Below are positions 40,493-49,957 of a stretch of 64,000 nucleotides of DNA, piece after piece (positions within the stretch are counted from its first letter, which is position 1; each line of letters begins with the position of its first letter). Position numbers and translations under genes: made by a program. Under the pieces are notes generated by a model, which was not told the origin of the DNA, did no database searches, and was given only the letters and a program-made list of their open reading frames with translations. The stretch is from Neobacillus sp. DY30 (GTDB taxonomy: Bacteria > Bacillota > Bacilli > Bacillales > Cytobacillaceae): assembly GCF_030123065.1 (NCBI RefSeq), contig NZ_CP126093.1, positions 624,001 through 688,000 of the forward strand, written 5' to 3'.

Positions 40493-40609
40493 CGAAAATT
40501 TCCAATAATTTAAATTGACTGAAAAGTATAATTATATTATTATTCTTGTAATAATAATTCTTTCGCGAGACGAAAGTTTAGTAAATCTAACCAGAAAGAA
40601 GGAATTCTT

Positions 40610-41812
40610 ATGTCACAGATGTTAGCTTTAGTCATTCTTATGGCCATTTTATTTATCGGAGATTTAGTTGCAGTACGGACAAAGGCATGGGTACCTTCTA
40701 TATTCGTTTGCGCTGTTTTGTTCCTTTTAGGATATTGGACATTCTTCCCACAAGACATCGTAGCAGTAGCAGGAGTACCGCCAGTGGTAGCGGTGATGAT
40801 GATGTATTTATTAATTACCAATATGGGAACTTTGTTATCCCTGCAGGAATTGAAAAATCAGTGGAAAACGATTGTTATTGCTCTATCAGGAATTTTAGGA
40901 ATTATCGCAATCTTATTTGGTATTGGAACATTACTTTTCGGCTATCAGACAGTTGTTGTTGCCATTCCTCCTTTAGTAGGTGGAGTAGTATCCGCCTTGA
41001 TCATGTCAGAAGGAGCTAAGGAAGCAGGGCTTGCTTCTTTATCTGTATTCGCCATCGTTATTTATGTAATGCAGGGATTTGCGGGATATCCGATCACTTC
41101 TGTCGTTTTGAAAAAAGAAGGAAAGAGACTTCTTCAGCAATATCGCAGTGGAAAACTTGCGGTAGAGCCACAAGGACAGGCGGCAGCTGAAGTTGCTGCT
41201 GCAGCGACTCCCAAGCCTGAGTTAAAACTTTTTAAGAATATGCCAGAAAAATATAATACCGACTTCTTTAAGTTTTTGAGACTTTCATTGGTTGCATATC
41301 TAGCTTATTTAACTTCAACTCTATTAGCTCCAGTGGTTTCAATCAGCCCGTTTGTTCTTTGCTTATTGTTTGGGGTAATCGCAACAAGTGTTGGATTCCT
41401 TGAAAAACAGGTATTACAAAAAGCAAATGGTTTCGGATTTGCTCTTGTCGCGCTTATGCTCTTTATTTTTGATGGATTAAAACAAGCGACACCAAGCATG
41501 ATGCTTGAAATTATCTATCCACTTGTCGGTACAATCGTATTAGCGGTAATCGGGATGTATATCTTCTCGTTCATTGCCGGAAAGATTTCAAAGGTGAGTA
41601 AAGAAATGGCTTTCGCTGTATCGCTGACCGCATTATATGGATTTCCAGCGGATTACATTATCACAAATGAAGTCATTAAATCCTTAACAGAAGATGAAAA
41701 GGAAAGAGAAATGCTGACCAGCCATATGCTGCCTCCTATGCTTGTCGGAGGATTCATTACCGTTACAATGGTGTCAGTCGTACTAGCAGGTATTTTTGTA
41801 GGATTCCTGTAA
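40610..41812 (+). CDS. Integral membrane transporter of unknown substrate
   Basis: A 400-residue protein with about ten membrane helices. Two halves seem related: each has a Gly/Ala-rich loop entering the membrane (PPLVGGVVSALIMSEGAKEA and AFAVSLTALYGFPADYIITN), as in symporters with inverted repeats such as the GltS-like group. A soluble linker rich in Ala and Gln (about 190-215) divides them. RBS AGAAGGAATTC. It is followed 17 and 1273 bases on by two M20 amidohydrolases in one operon, so it probably imports an N-acylated or N-carbamoylated amino acid or a ureide for them. No exact family name could be assigned. Confidence 0.75.
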   Translation: MSQMLALVILMAILFIGDLVAVRTKAWVPSIFVCAVLFLLGYWTFFPQDIVAVAGVPPVVAVMMMYLLITNMGTLLSLQELKNQWKTIVIALSGILGIIAILFGIGTLLFGYQTVVVAIPPLVGGVVSALIMSEGAKEAGLASLSVFAIVIYVMQGFAGYPITSVVLKKEGKRLLQQYRSGKLAVEPQGQAAAEVAAAATPKPELKLFKNMPEKYNTDFFKFLRLSLVAYLAYLTSTLLAPVVSISPFVLCLLFGVIATSVGFLEKQVLQKANGFGFALVALMLFIFDGLKQATPSMMLEIIYPLVGTIVLAVIGMYIFSFIAGKISKVSKEMAFAVSLTALYGFPADYIITNEVIKSLTEDEKEREMLTSHMLPPMLVGGFITVTMVSVVLAGIFVGFL

Positions 41813-41829
41813 GAAAGGGTTTGAAGTAG

Positions 41830-43083
41830 ATGGAAACAAGAGTAGATATAAATCTTGACCTCGTGCAGGCTAGAATCGAAAGCCATATTGACACATTGAG
41901 TACCTTTACCGCAACACCGGGCAAAGGTACTACTCGGCTTACATATAGTCATGAGGATTTGCAGGCACGTGAGTATATAAAAGAGAAAATGAAAGGCTAT
42001 GGTCTAATTGTTCGTGAAGATGGGTTTGGAAATATTTTTGGAAAGCTTGAGGGTACTTTAAAGGAGGGCCCAAGTGTTCTGATAGGCTCCCATTTTGATT
42101 CCGTTCCAAATGGCGGTTCTTATGATGGCCCTGCTGGAGTTGTGGCAGGACTAGAAGTAGCGGCGCTTTTTGCGGAGAACAAGTTAACACCGAAATATCC
42201 TTTAGAAGTGATTGCTCTTGTTGAAGAAGAAGGCTCTAGATTTGGCGGCGGACTGATGGGGTCGCGTGGAATCGTAGGGTTATTAGATGAGGAAGGTTTT
42301 AATAGTTTAAAAGATAAAGATGGAATCTATGCAGTCGAGGCCATGAAGAAAATTGGACTCGATCCTTCGCTTCCTAAAAAGAGAGATCCTAAAACCATGA
42401 AGGCATACTTGGAATTGCATATTGAACAAGGACCGATTCTTGAAGAAAAAGATATTTCAATTGGTGTGGTTGAAGCGATTGTTGGTTTGACTCAATTAGA
42501 AGTAACTGTAAAGGGACAGGCGGGGCACGCTGGTACCACTCCGATGGACCGCAGAGCTGATGCGTTGGTGACGGCAGCAAAGATAATCGCACAATTCCCA
42601 GAACTTGCAGAAGCGGAAGGAGAAGGAACTGTTGTCACCACGGGACAATTAAGTGTCTTTCCAAACGGGGCGAATGTCATTCCTGATAGGGCGGTGTTTA
42701 CGGTGGACATCCGTTCAGGCAAGGAAGAGAATGTTTTGAATGTGATCCGAAAAGTGAAAGACTTAGCGGATTTTTATAGTAAGCAAGGTATTGAAGTATG
42801 TGTTGAGCAGCTTTTATATATACAACCAAAAGAGATGAACAAGGATATTGTCTCCTTGTTAAAGAGAAAGACCAGTGAGTTAGGTATTTCTAAATGTTCG
42901 ATTAACAGCGGTGCAGGTCATGACGCGATGGTCTTTTCTGATTTTACCAATGTAGGTATGCTATTTATTCCGAGTAAAGATGGATTAAGTCACTGTCCAG
43001 AAGAATGGTCCGATTCAAAGCATATAGCAAATGCTGTTCATGTTCTATATGAAGCGGCGAAAAAGTTGACGGAGGCGGAATAA
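41830..43083 (+). CDS. M20-family Zn amidohydrolase (hydantoinase/carbamoylase type)
   Basis: A 417-residue protein related to the one at 23799. Metal ligands: His in GSHFDSV, Asp in GGSYDGPAGV, Glu in EEEGSRFGGG, His in LELHIEQGP, His in SGAGHDAMVF. The lid motif GQAGHAGTTPMDRR is present. Expected reaction: hydrolysis of an N-carbamoyl amino acid or allantoate-like ureide. It stands between the transporter and an M20D enzyme whose start is 2 bases after its stop, so all three are co-transcribed. Confidence 0.9.
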   Translation: METRVDINLDLVQARIESHIDTLSTFTATPGKGTTRLTYSHEDLQAREYIKEKMKGYGLIVREDGFGNIFGKLEGTLKEGPSVLIGSHFDSVPNGGSYDGPAGVVAGLEVAALFAENKLTPKYPLEVIALVEEEGSRFGGGLMGSRGIVGLLDEEGFNSLKDKDGIYAVEAMKKIGLDPSLPKKRDPKTMKAYLELHIEQGPILEEKDISIGVVEAIVGLTQLEVTVKGQAGHAGTTPMDRRADALVTAAKIIAQFPELAEAEGEGTVVTTGQLSVFPNGANVIPDRAVFTVDIRSGKEENVLNVIRKVKDLADFYSKQGIEVCVEQLLYIQPKEMNKDIVSLLKRKTSELGISKCSINSGAGHDAMVFSDFTNVGMLFIPSKDGLSHCPEEWSDSKHIANAVHVLYEAAKKLTEAE

Positions 43084-43085
43084 AT

Positions 43086-44261
43086 ATGATTCATGCAAAA
43101 ATCAAAAAAGCGATTCAATCATATAGCGAGGAACTAAGAGAGTTACGGCGAAAGCTTCATAGTGAACCAGAAGTTTCCTGGGAGGAATTTAAGACGACTC
43201 AATTTGTCTGTGAGTATCTTGATGAATTAGGAATTTCCTACCGAAAAACGAAACCTACCGGTGTTATTGCAGAAATTAATGGTGGAAAGCCTGGTAAAAC
43301 GGTTGCTTTGAGAGGTGATATGGACGCTTTGCAGGTAGAGGAACTTAACAAGGATCTACCGTATGCTTCAAAGGAAGTTGGAAAAATGCATGCGTGCGGC
43401 CATGATGCACACACATCGATGCTTTTGATTGCTGCTAAAGCCCTAAATGAAATAAAAGAAGAATTACCGGGTAATGTACGCTTGTTGTTCCAGCCGGCTG
43501 AAGAAGTAGCGGAGGGAGCGAAGGCATTAGTAGCACAGGGTGCAATGGAAGGTGTGGATAACGTTTTTGGTATCCACATCTGGTCGCAGATGCCTACTCA
43601 TAAAGTATCGTGTACACCAGGGCCATCCTTTGCTTCTGCTGATTTATTTAAGGTTACATTTAAGGGGAGAGGCGGACACGGAGCCATGCCCCATGCGTGT
43701 ATTGACGCTGCTGTCGTAGCTTCATCCTTCGTCATGAATGTACAAACCGTTGTATCTAGAACCATCGATGCGCAGCATCCAGCTGTTCTGACGATAGGAA
43801 AAATGGCCGTCGGTACAAGGTTCAATGTAATTGCAGAAAATGCTGTAATTGAAGGAACGGTACGCTGTTTCCACCCTGAAACGAGGGACCATATTGAAAC
43901 CCAGCTTCAGCACTATGCTGAGCAAGTGGCTGCACTATACGGTGCAACGGCAAAGGTGGAATATATTCGTGGAACCAAAGCCGTCATTAACGATGAGTAT
44001 AGTGCAAACTTAGTTCAAACCGTTGCTGCAGCAGCATTTGGGGAAGATGTGGTTTATAACGAAAAACCAACCATGGGCGGCGAAGACTTCAGTGAATACC
44101 TCGCCCACGCACCAGGCAGCTTCGCCCTAGTCGGCAGCGGAAATCCGGTAAAAGACACAGAATGGGCCCATCACCACGGCAAATTCAACATCGACGAAGA
44201 CGCCCTCGCCACAGGCGCAGAACTCTACGCCCAATATGCCTGGGCATACTTAAATCAATAA
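43086..44261 (+). CDS. M20D-family amidohydrolase (aminoacylase/N-acyl-amino acid deacetylase type)
   Basis: A 391-residue metallopeptidase-like enzyme with the family signatures ALRGDMDALQVEE, MHACGHDAHTSML (metal Cys and His), FQPAEEVAEGAK (metal Glu pair), GIHIWSQMP and the C-terminal MGGEDFSEYL. Relatives hydrolyse N-acetyl-diaminopimelate, hippurate or indole-acetyl amino acids. Third gene of the transporter-amidase operon. Its last codons overlap a 12-base tandem repeat. Confidence 0.9.
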   Translation: MIHAKIKKAIQSYSEELRELRRKLHSEPEVSWEEFKTTQFVCEYLDELGISYRKTKPTGVIAEINGGKPGKTVALRGDMDALQVEELNKDLPYASKEVGKMHACGHDAHTSMLLIAAKALNEIKEELPGNVRLLFQPAEEVAEGAKALVAQGAMEGVDNVFGIHIWSQMPTHKVSCTPGPSFASADLFKVTFKGRGGHGAMPHACIDAAVVASSFVMNVQTVVSRTIDAQHPAVLTIGKMAVGTRFNVIAENAVIEGTVRCFHPETRDHIETQLQHYAEQVAALYGATAKVEYIRGTKAVINDEYSANLVQTVAAAAFGEDVVYNEKPTMGGEDFSEYLAHAPGSFALVGSGNPVKDTEWAHHHGKFNIDEDALATGAELYAQYAWAYLNQ

Positions 44262-44340
44262 CGGTGCCAATAACGGTGCCAATAACGGTGCCTGTCACCG
44301 CTCGTGGACACTGTCCACCTCAGGCGGACAGTTGCATAAA
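44257..44340. repeat. Three 12-base repeats plus GGTGCCTGTCACC element, copy 2
   Basis: AATAACGGTGCC occurs three times in tandem (44257-44292) starting within the stop codon of the M20D gene. It runs into GGTGCCTGTCACC (44287-44299), which is identical to 13839-13851, and then GTGGACACTGTCCAC and GGCGGACAG. GC-richer than its surroundings. Confidence 0.7.
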
Positions 44341-44358
44341 GATAGTTGGTATAAAATT

Positions 44359-44391
44359 AAAATGGATTCCGCCGCAGGCGGTATCCATTTT
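44359..44391. terminator. Hairpin between convergent genes
   Basis: AAAATGGATTCCGCC / GGCGGTATCCATTTT (two mismatches) with loop GCA, between the M20D gene and the convergent YesL-like gene. Could terminate either. Confidence 0.6.
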
Positions 44392-44408
44392 GAACAGCTT
44401 TTCTAGGG

Positions 44409-44996
44409 TTATGTTTTTTGTAGTTGTTGGATTCTTTCGAATACGATGTTACATAGATGGTAGTTGGCATAAGCGTATACGCAGAAGATAAACATGAAGG
44501 TTATCTTCCAGGTGAATAGGATTAATATTGTTAAGATTAGTAGGACCATGAGTGACAGTGTTACTAGTATATATCTGACTGAAAAGAATAAGGAGTTTTT
44601 GATTGCAGTTGTCCAATTAACATTGTAATTTGCAATGGTTGAAAAAATAAAAGTGGTGATGAAAAGCATTACTAATCCTAGTAACGATAAAACAGGTAAG
44701 AGTACATACTGGAATGTAGTAAAGTTTTTCAATAGCATAAAATTAAGGAAAAACAATCCCCCAAAAATTATCCAGATAATCCCTAAAATGAAACTTTGTT
44801 TAAAGTTCTCTTTAAAGTATTGGAAAAAATTCCGAAAAACACTATAGTCTTTATGCAATACCCACTGGCGAATCACGCAATACATTGCCACGGTGGCGGG
44901 GAAAATCGTAATGACAGGCAGGCAAAATAATAGCCAAAGGAGATTTAATTGGAAAAAGGCTGTTACAAATTCAAGGATTTTGAATAATTGTTTCAT
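44409..44996 (-). CDS. YesL-like (DUF624) membrane protein
   Basis: A 195-residue protein with about five membrane helices. The N-terminal LNLLWLLFCLPVITIFPATV is the hallmark of DUF624/YesL proteins, which in Bacillus lie beside polysaccharide-use genes. RBS GGAGAGCTAAC on this strand. Function unknown; its position 1 kb from the arabinose block fits the usual association, although it is divergent from the HAD gene. Confidence 0.82.
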   Translation of the reverse strand: MKQLFKILEFVTAFFQLNLLWLLFCLPVITIFPATVAMYCVIRQWVLHKDYSVFRNFFQYFKENFKQSFILGIIWIIFGGLFFLNFMLLKNFTTFQYVLLPVLSLLGLVMLFITTFIFSTIANYNVNWTTAIKNSLFFSVRYILVTLSLMVLLILTILILFTWKITFMFIFCVYAYANYHLCNIVFERIQQLQKT

Positions 44997-45103
44997 GTTA
45001 GCTCTCCATATTTCGTTTTTTCTATAGTACTATTAAAATACCATACAACTTTTAAAAAAAGAAGTACAAGTTCATTGGTAAAATTGTCTTTTAGGAGGAC
45101 AGA

Positions 45104-45811
45104 ATGGCGATTAATGCAATTTTCTTTGACTTAGATGATACATTACATGACCACCTATATCCTTTTTCTAAAGCGTTTAAAGACTCATTTCCTGCTCTTT
45201 CTCAACAAATGGATGTAGAGTCATTGTATAAAAAATTTAGGGACTTCAGTGATTTGCTGTGGAAAAAATATAGTAATCAAGAGTTGACGTTAGAAGAACT
45301 GCGGATAGCTAGAATTGTAATGGCACTTGAATATTTTCAAAAGGGCATCACGAATGAACAAGCAAGTGAATTTCAAGCACAATATGAGTTGAATTTGGAC
45401 CAACTTCAGTTATTTGCGGACGTTCCGGAATTAATAAATGCTTTAAAAGCCATGGGGAAACTTGTTGGTATCATTACAAATGGGCCGGTACAACATCAGT
45501 CTAATAAAATACACTCACTTGACCTGACAAGTTACGTTTCTAGAGATCATATCTTCATTTCTGATGAAGTGGGGGTGGCAAAACCAAACAAACAAATTTT
45601 TCATCATGTCGCAAAACAAGTCAACATGCTCCCAAGTGAAATGTTGTATATTGGGGACTCCTGGCCCAATGATGTCGTAGCACCAATGGAAGCGGGATGG
45701 AAGGCGATTTGGTATAACCACCGAAAAAGGCTGCCAGATACCCCTCATAAACCGTTAGAAGTAATTAATGATCTTTTATCAATTATCGATATAGTGGATA
45801 AAGAAAAATAA
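45104..45811 (+). CDS. HAD-family hydrolase
   Basis: A 235-residue protein of the haloacid dehalogenase superfamily. Motif I FFDLDDTLHDH (nucleophile Asp), motif II GIITNGP, motif III Lys in VGVAKPNKQIF and motif IV YIGDSWPNDVVAP. Probably a phosphatase of sugar phosphates or nucleotides, YjjG/YqeG-like; the substrate cannot be named. RBS TAGGAGGACAGA. Confidence 0.9.
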   Translation: MAINAIFFDLDDTLHDHLYPFSKAFKDSFPALSQQMDVESLYKKFRDFSDLLWKKYSNQELTLEELRIARIVMALEYFQKGITNEQASEFQAQYELNLDQLQLFADVPELINALKAMGKLVGIITNGPVQHQSNKIHSLDLTSYVSRDHIFISDEVGVAKPNKQIFHHVAKQVNMLPSEMLYIGDSWPNDVVAPMEAGWKAIWYNHRKRLPDTPHKPLEVINDLLSIIDIVDKEK

Positions 45812-45835
45812 TACTGGCCGAAAGGCAGCAAGTAA

Positions 45836-45851
45836 ATTTGTACGAACAATT
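45836..45851 (+). promoter_or_regulatory. AraR operator upstream of the GH27 gene
   Basis: ATTTGTACGAACAATT differs little from the B. subtilis AraR operator ATTTGTACGTACAAAT. It lies ~85 bases before the GH27 start. Confidence 0.7.
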
Positions 45852-45863
45852 TAGAAAATGTTA

Positions 45864-45893
45864 TTGTAAAACGCCGCGCGTGTTCCGTATGAT
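45864..45893 (+). promoter_or_regulatory. Possible sigma-A promoter of the GH27 gene
   Basis: TTGTAA, 18-base spacer, TATGAT; the AraR box sits just upstream of the -35 element. Confidence 0.5.
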
Positions 45894-45934
45894 TAGGACA
45901 AGAACCTAATAAAATTAAGAAAGGAACAACAAAA

Positions 45935-47218
45935 ATGAAACATCACACTTTTGCGAAAACCCCCCCAATGGGATGGAATAGTTGGGATTGCTATGGAGCA
46001 ACCGTCACAGAAGATGAAGTAAAAGGCAATGCTGACTATATGGCTGAATACCTTAAGGATTATGGCTGGGAATACGTTGTTGTTGATATTCAATGGTACG
46101 AAGCAGGAGCTGTTTCCTCGGCATATCGCCCATTTGTACCCCTAGAGATGGATGAATATTCAAGATTAATACCAGCAGTGAATCGCTTTCCTTCAGCAGC
46201 AAATGGACAAGGATTTAAACCATTAGCAGATTATGTACATAACCTTGGATTGAAGTTTGGTATCCACATCATGCGCGGAATCCCCCGGCAGGCGGTTCAT
46301 AACAATACCCCTTTATTAGGTACGAATGTAAAGGCTAGAGATATTGCGCATCCAAATTCTATTTGTCCTTGGAATACCGATATGTATGGAATAGACGCCT
46401 CAAAAGAAGGTGCCCAAGAGTACTACAACTCCTTGTTTCAAATGTATGCGGAGTGGGGAGTAGACTTTGTTAAGGTGGATGACATAGCAGCTTCTAGACT
46501 TTATTATTTTCATAAAGCTGAAATCGGGCTCATTCGAAACGCAATTGACCAGTGCGGAAGAGACATGGTTCTGAGTCTGTCTCCAGGTCCTGCACCTATA
46601 GAATACACAAAAGAATTAAAGGGAAATGCAAATATGTGGAGAATGACGGACGACTTTTGGGATCACTGGAGTCTGTTATATGGCATGTTTGAAAGATGTG
46701 AGAAGTGGTACGAACATGTTGGACCCGGTCACTGGCCAGATTGTGATATGCTGCCGCTCGGCCATATCGGACTTCGGTCGGTTGATGGCTGCGGAGGGGA
46801 CCGCTGGACTAGATTTACCAAAGATGAGCAGGTTACGATGATGACGTTGTGGGCCATTTTTCGTTCTCCGCTTATGTTTGGCGGGGAGCTCCGTGATAAT
46901 GATGACTGGACGTTATCTTTGCTTACGAATAAAGAGGTGCTTGAGGTAAATCAAAGTAGTCACAATAATCGCCTCATCAAACAAAATGGTGACAAGATTG
47001 TTTGGGCTGCCAATAATAATCAAGGTCATACTTATCTTGCCTTGTTCAATGCAGGTGAGAATACGGCAACAATTAAAGTAGCGCTTGAACAACTGGGTCT
47101 TTCAGAAGCACATCAAGCTAGAGATTTGTGGAAACATGAAGAATTAGGCTTGGTAACAGAAGGAATTGAACAAACATTAGCTCCTCACTCTTCGATTTTG
47201 CTTAAGTTGTATTCATAA
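45935..47218 (+). CDS. GH27 glycoside hydrolase, predicted beta-L-arabinopyranosidase
   Basis: A 427-residue cytoplasmic protein with the GH27 start TPPMGWNSWDCYG, nucleophile Asp in FVKVDD and acid/base region WRMTDDFWDHW. In alpha-galactosidases of this family the strand-2 motif reads Asp-Asp, the second Asp binding O6 of galactose. Here it reads VVDIQW (D51, I52). The Asp-to-Ile change at this site is what I recall of the Streptomyces avermitilis beta-L-arabinopyranosidase, where it accommodates arabinose, which lacks C6. An AraR box upstream and the arabinose genes downstream agree. RBS AAAGGAAC. An IS element lies 101 bases after its stop. Confidence 0.85.
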   Translation: MKHHTFAKTPPMGWNSWDCYGATVTEDEVKGNADYMAEYLKDYGWEYVVVDIQWYEAGAVSSAYRPFVPLEMDEYSRLIPAVNRFPSAANGQGFKPLADYVHNLGLKFGIHIMRGIPRQAVHNNTPLLGTNVKARDIAHPNSICPWNTDMYGIDASKEGAQEYYNSLFQMYAEWGVDFVKVDDIAASRLYYFHKAEIGLIRNAIDQCGRDMVLSLSPGPAPIEYTKELKGNANMWRMTDDFWDHWSLLYGMFERCEKWYEHVGPGHWPDCDMLPLGHIGLRSVDGCGGDRWTRFTKDEQVTMMTLWAIFRSPLMFGGELRDNDDWTLSLLTNKEVLEVNQSSHNNRLIKQNGDKIVWAANNNQGHTYLALFNAGENTATIKVALEQLGLSEAHQARDLWKHEELGLVTEGIEQTLAPHSSILLKLYS

Positions 47219-47319
47219 AATTGTGATTGTCACATAATTAACAGTCAGACATGATGGCGATCTTCACCCTATCATGAAATGCCTCAACATCTAAAAAGGA
47301 AACAAAAAAACACACAAAT

Positions 47320-48768
47320 TGAAGTGACCCCGTAAAGTTAGACAGGTTATTTCGTTAGGCAGCTTGTTGGGCCTGAACTCGGTACTGTACTGGGCTCAGG
47401 CCTTTTAATTTTGCCTTAATTCGTTTGTGATTGTAGTAATCTATATATTTTTCTAGTTCTTGTTTGAAATGGTCTACACTTTCAAATTCTTTTAGATACA
47501 GAAATTCTGATTTCAAAATCCCGAAGAAATTTTCTATAACGGCGTTGTCGTAACAGTTTCCTTTACGGGACATACTTTGCGTAATACCTCGCTCGTTTAG
47601 GGAATGTTGGTATTTTTTCATCTGGTAGTGCCAACCTTGATCTGAATGAATAAGTAGTTTATTGCCGTCGGTTAACCGTTCACAGGCTTGATATAACATC
47701 GTTGAGACAAGTGAATAGGTCGGTCTTGATCCAATTGTATATGTAATAATTTCTCCATTATATAGGTCCAATATCGGGGATAAATATAGCTTCTCTCCAA
47801 ATAATTTAAACTCTGTAATGTCTGTAACCCATTTCTCATTTGGTTCTTCAGCTTTGAAGTTGCGATTTAAAATATTTGGTGCAATTTTACCTACTTTACC
47901 TTTATAAGAGCGATATTTTTTCATTCTGACGAGACATTTTAGACCTAGTTCTTTCATGTACGCTGTACTTTTTTGTGATTTACTTTGTGTCCACGATTTC
48001 TAAGTTCATCACGAATACGGCGGTAGCCAAAACGGCCTTCATGTTCGTCATAAATGGATTGAATCAATCCCTTCAGCTCTGCATCTGTATCAGGACGCCC
48101 CATGTTTTTCACCCAATAATAATACGTACTACGGGGGATATCTGCGAGTTGTAAAAGTGCTTTCACCGGAAATTCATGCCTTAATTCAAAGACTACTTGC
48201 GCTTTGTCTTTTTTGGTGATTTTTCCTTGTTTTGAACTAAGGCATTCAACTTTTTTAAATATGCATTCTCCATACGTAAACGTTCTAATTCCATTTGGAG
48301 TGCTTCCGTTGACCCTTCCGCTGGTACTTGTTTATTGGATGTTTTTTGATTCTCATTTTACATAAATGGACGTCCCTCTTTCTTTATTTGTAGGGCATCC
48401 AATCCTTCTGATTCATAAGCGATTTTCCATTTTAAAAGTGTTGAAGGTGATGGAATATTAAAGATCGCTGCTGTTTCCCTGATAGACGTCCCTTGCTCGT
48501 TCATATAATTGAGTACGTCTAGTTTATACTGTTGAGGATAGGATGTATACCGTTTTTCAAAGGCATCTTCACCAAAAAGATTATATTGTTTGATCCACTG
48601 AAGGAGTACACTATGATCTACACCGATTGAACGAGCAATTGTTTTCACTCCATCATTACCATTTAGATATTCTTTTACTGATTGTATTTTTTGCTCTGTC
48701 GAAAATTTCGCCATTAAAAAATGCACCTCGAATTGTTAGAGTGTGTCTAACAATTCGGGTGCACTTCA
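47320..48768 (-). mobile_element. IS3-family (IS150-like) insertion sequence, defective
   Basis: About 1.45 kb. The ends are related inverted repeats: TGAAGTGACCCCGTAAAGTT on the left and TGAAGTGCACCCGAATTGTT on the right (read inward), both leading into a shared GTTAGACA. The flanks are AAT (47317-47319) and AAT (48769-48771), the 3-bp target duplication usual for IS3 elements. It carries orfA and orfB on the minus strand, both damaged. A stem-loop (48729-48757) lies just inside the right end. It sits between the convergent GH27 and araR genes and breaks neither. Confidence 0.88.
47355..48714 (-). pseudogene. IS150-type transposase orfA-orfB with nonsense and frameshift mutations
   Basis: OrfA starts MAKFSTEQ at 48714 (GTG 48726 is an alternative) and has two helix-turn-helix segments. 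An in-frame TAA follows RPFM near 48358, after which the same frame continues through a leucine-zipper-like segment (ALQMELERLRMENAYLKKLN) to its true stop. The A6G slippery site for the orfA-orfB -1 frameshift lies at 48208-48214. OrfB then reads KALLQLADIPRS to NHKKVQR and loses frame near 47956; the rest resumes at MKELGLKCL. The DDE residues are recognisable ([24 protein letters not shown]). Two separate lesions make an active product unlikely. Confidence 0.85.
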
Positions 48769-48826
48769 AATTTAAAGTGTGTTTTTTTTGTTCAAGTCCT
48801 TAACAAAAAAGAAAGTTCGATCACTT

Positions 48827-49957
48827 TTATTCCGGATTTATCATTAAATCTGCGCTTTTTACAGGTGCAGTAGAATTTCTTACTACCAACTCCGGTTCAT
48901 AAATAACAGACTGGGTAGTATAGTCCTTTCCTTCTACCGCTGCAACAATGCGCTTCGCTGCCTCAATCCCCATTTCCGTTTTTGGATGGGCGACTGATGT
49001 TAGTTTCACTTCAAAAGCCTCTGCTAAAAACGAGTCATCATAACCAACAACTGAAACATCGTCTGGAACACTTACCTGATAATTACGCAATACATCTAGA
49101 ACCATTAAAGCTAATTGGTCATTGTAACAAACAATTGCCGTCGGCTTATCATCAGATGTATAAAATTTGGCCAATTGATCCTTCACTTTTTCGTTCATAT
49201 CCTCAGTTGAGTAGGAGATAACCATGTCTGGAAAGATGGTAATCCCGTGTTCCCGGAATGCGCGGATGAAGCCTTGCATACGATTAACCCCTTGAAGATC
49301 ATCCGTTTTAAATAACCCGATAATCTTGCGATGACCAAGCTTAATTAGATGTTCAGTAGCAATATAGCCTCCATGTTCATCATTAACGACAATATGTGGA
49401 GGGGCCAATTGAGGATAAAACTGGTTAATCATTAAATATGGAATGTTATTTTGCTCCAGCTCCAAGTAGTAATGGATGTTAGGATTATAAACACTACTTT
49501 TTGTCGGTTCAACGATAAGTCCATCGATATTTCTGTTTAACATAGATTGCAAGCATTGTTTTTCTTTTTCGATGTCGTTATCGGTGCATGCAAATGTTAA
49601 CGAATAACCTTGGGCCGTAAGGTAAGATTCAATTCCTCTAATGATAGAAGGGAAAATATAGTCGGAAATATAGGTTGTGATTACTCCGATATTTTTGCCA
49701 TTCGATTGAAGTGGCAGAGCAGGATGCTCAGCTTCTTCTGTTTTGAACGAACAAAAGGTTCCGGCTCCTTGTTCCCGATAAAGCCAACCCTCATGTACCA
49801 AATCTCCGACGGCCTGCCGAACAGTATGCCTGCTGACACCAAACATTTTAACAAGTTCATTTTCTGAGTATATTTTTTCACCAGGCTTTACCTTACCGCT
49901 GGTGATCCATTCCGTTATCTGTTCTTTCACCATATTGTACTTTGTTTTTTGTGCCAT
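48827..49957 (-). CDS. araR: L-arabinose-responsive repressor AraR
   Basis: A 376-residue chimeric regulator with a GntR-type winged helix at the N-terminus (YSENELVKMFGVSRHTVRQA) and a LacI/GalR-type effector domain after about residue 85. This combination and length are characteristic of Bacillus AraR, which leaves its operators when L-arabinose binds. It is divergent from the araNPQ importer across a 431-base region that holds three AraR boxes; the one nearest its own promoter suggests autoregulation. The RBS (GAAAGTAGTGAT) is weak. Confidence 0.95.
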   Translation of the reverse strand: MAQKTKYNMVKEQITEWITSGKVKPGEKIYSENELVKMFGVSRHTVRQAVGDLVHEGWLYREQGAGTFCSFKTEEAEHPALPLQSNGKNIGVITTYISDYIFPSIIRGIESYLTAQGYSLTFACTDNDIEKEKQCLQSMLNRNIDGLIVEPTKSSVYNPNIHYYLELEQNNIPYLMINQFYPQLAPPHIVVNDEHGGYIATEHLIKLGHRKIIGLFKTDDLQGVNRMQGFIRAFREHGITIFPDMVISYSTEDMNEKVKDQLAKFYTSDDKPTAIVCYNDQLALMVLDVLRNYQVSVPDDVSVVGYDDSFLAEAFEVKLTSVAHPKTEMGIEAAKRIVAAVEGKDYTTQSVIYEPELVVRNSTAPVKSADLMINPE

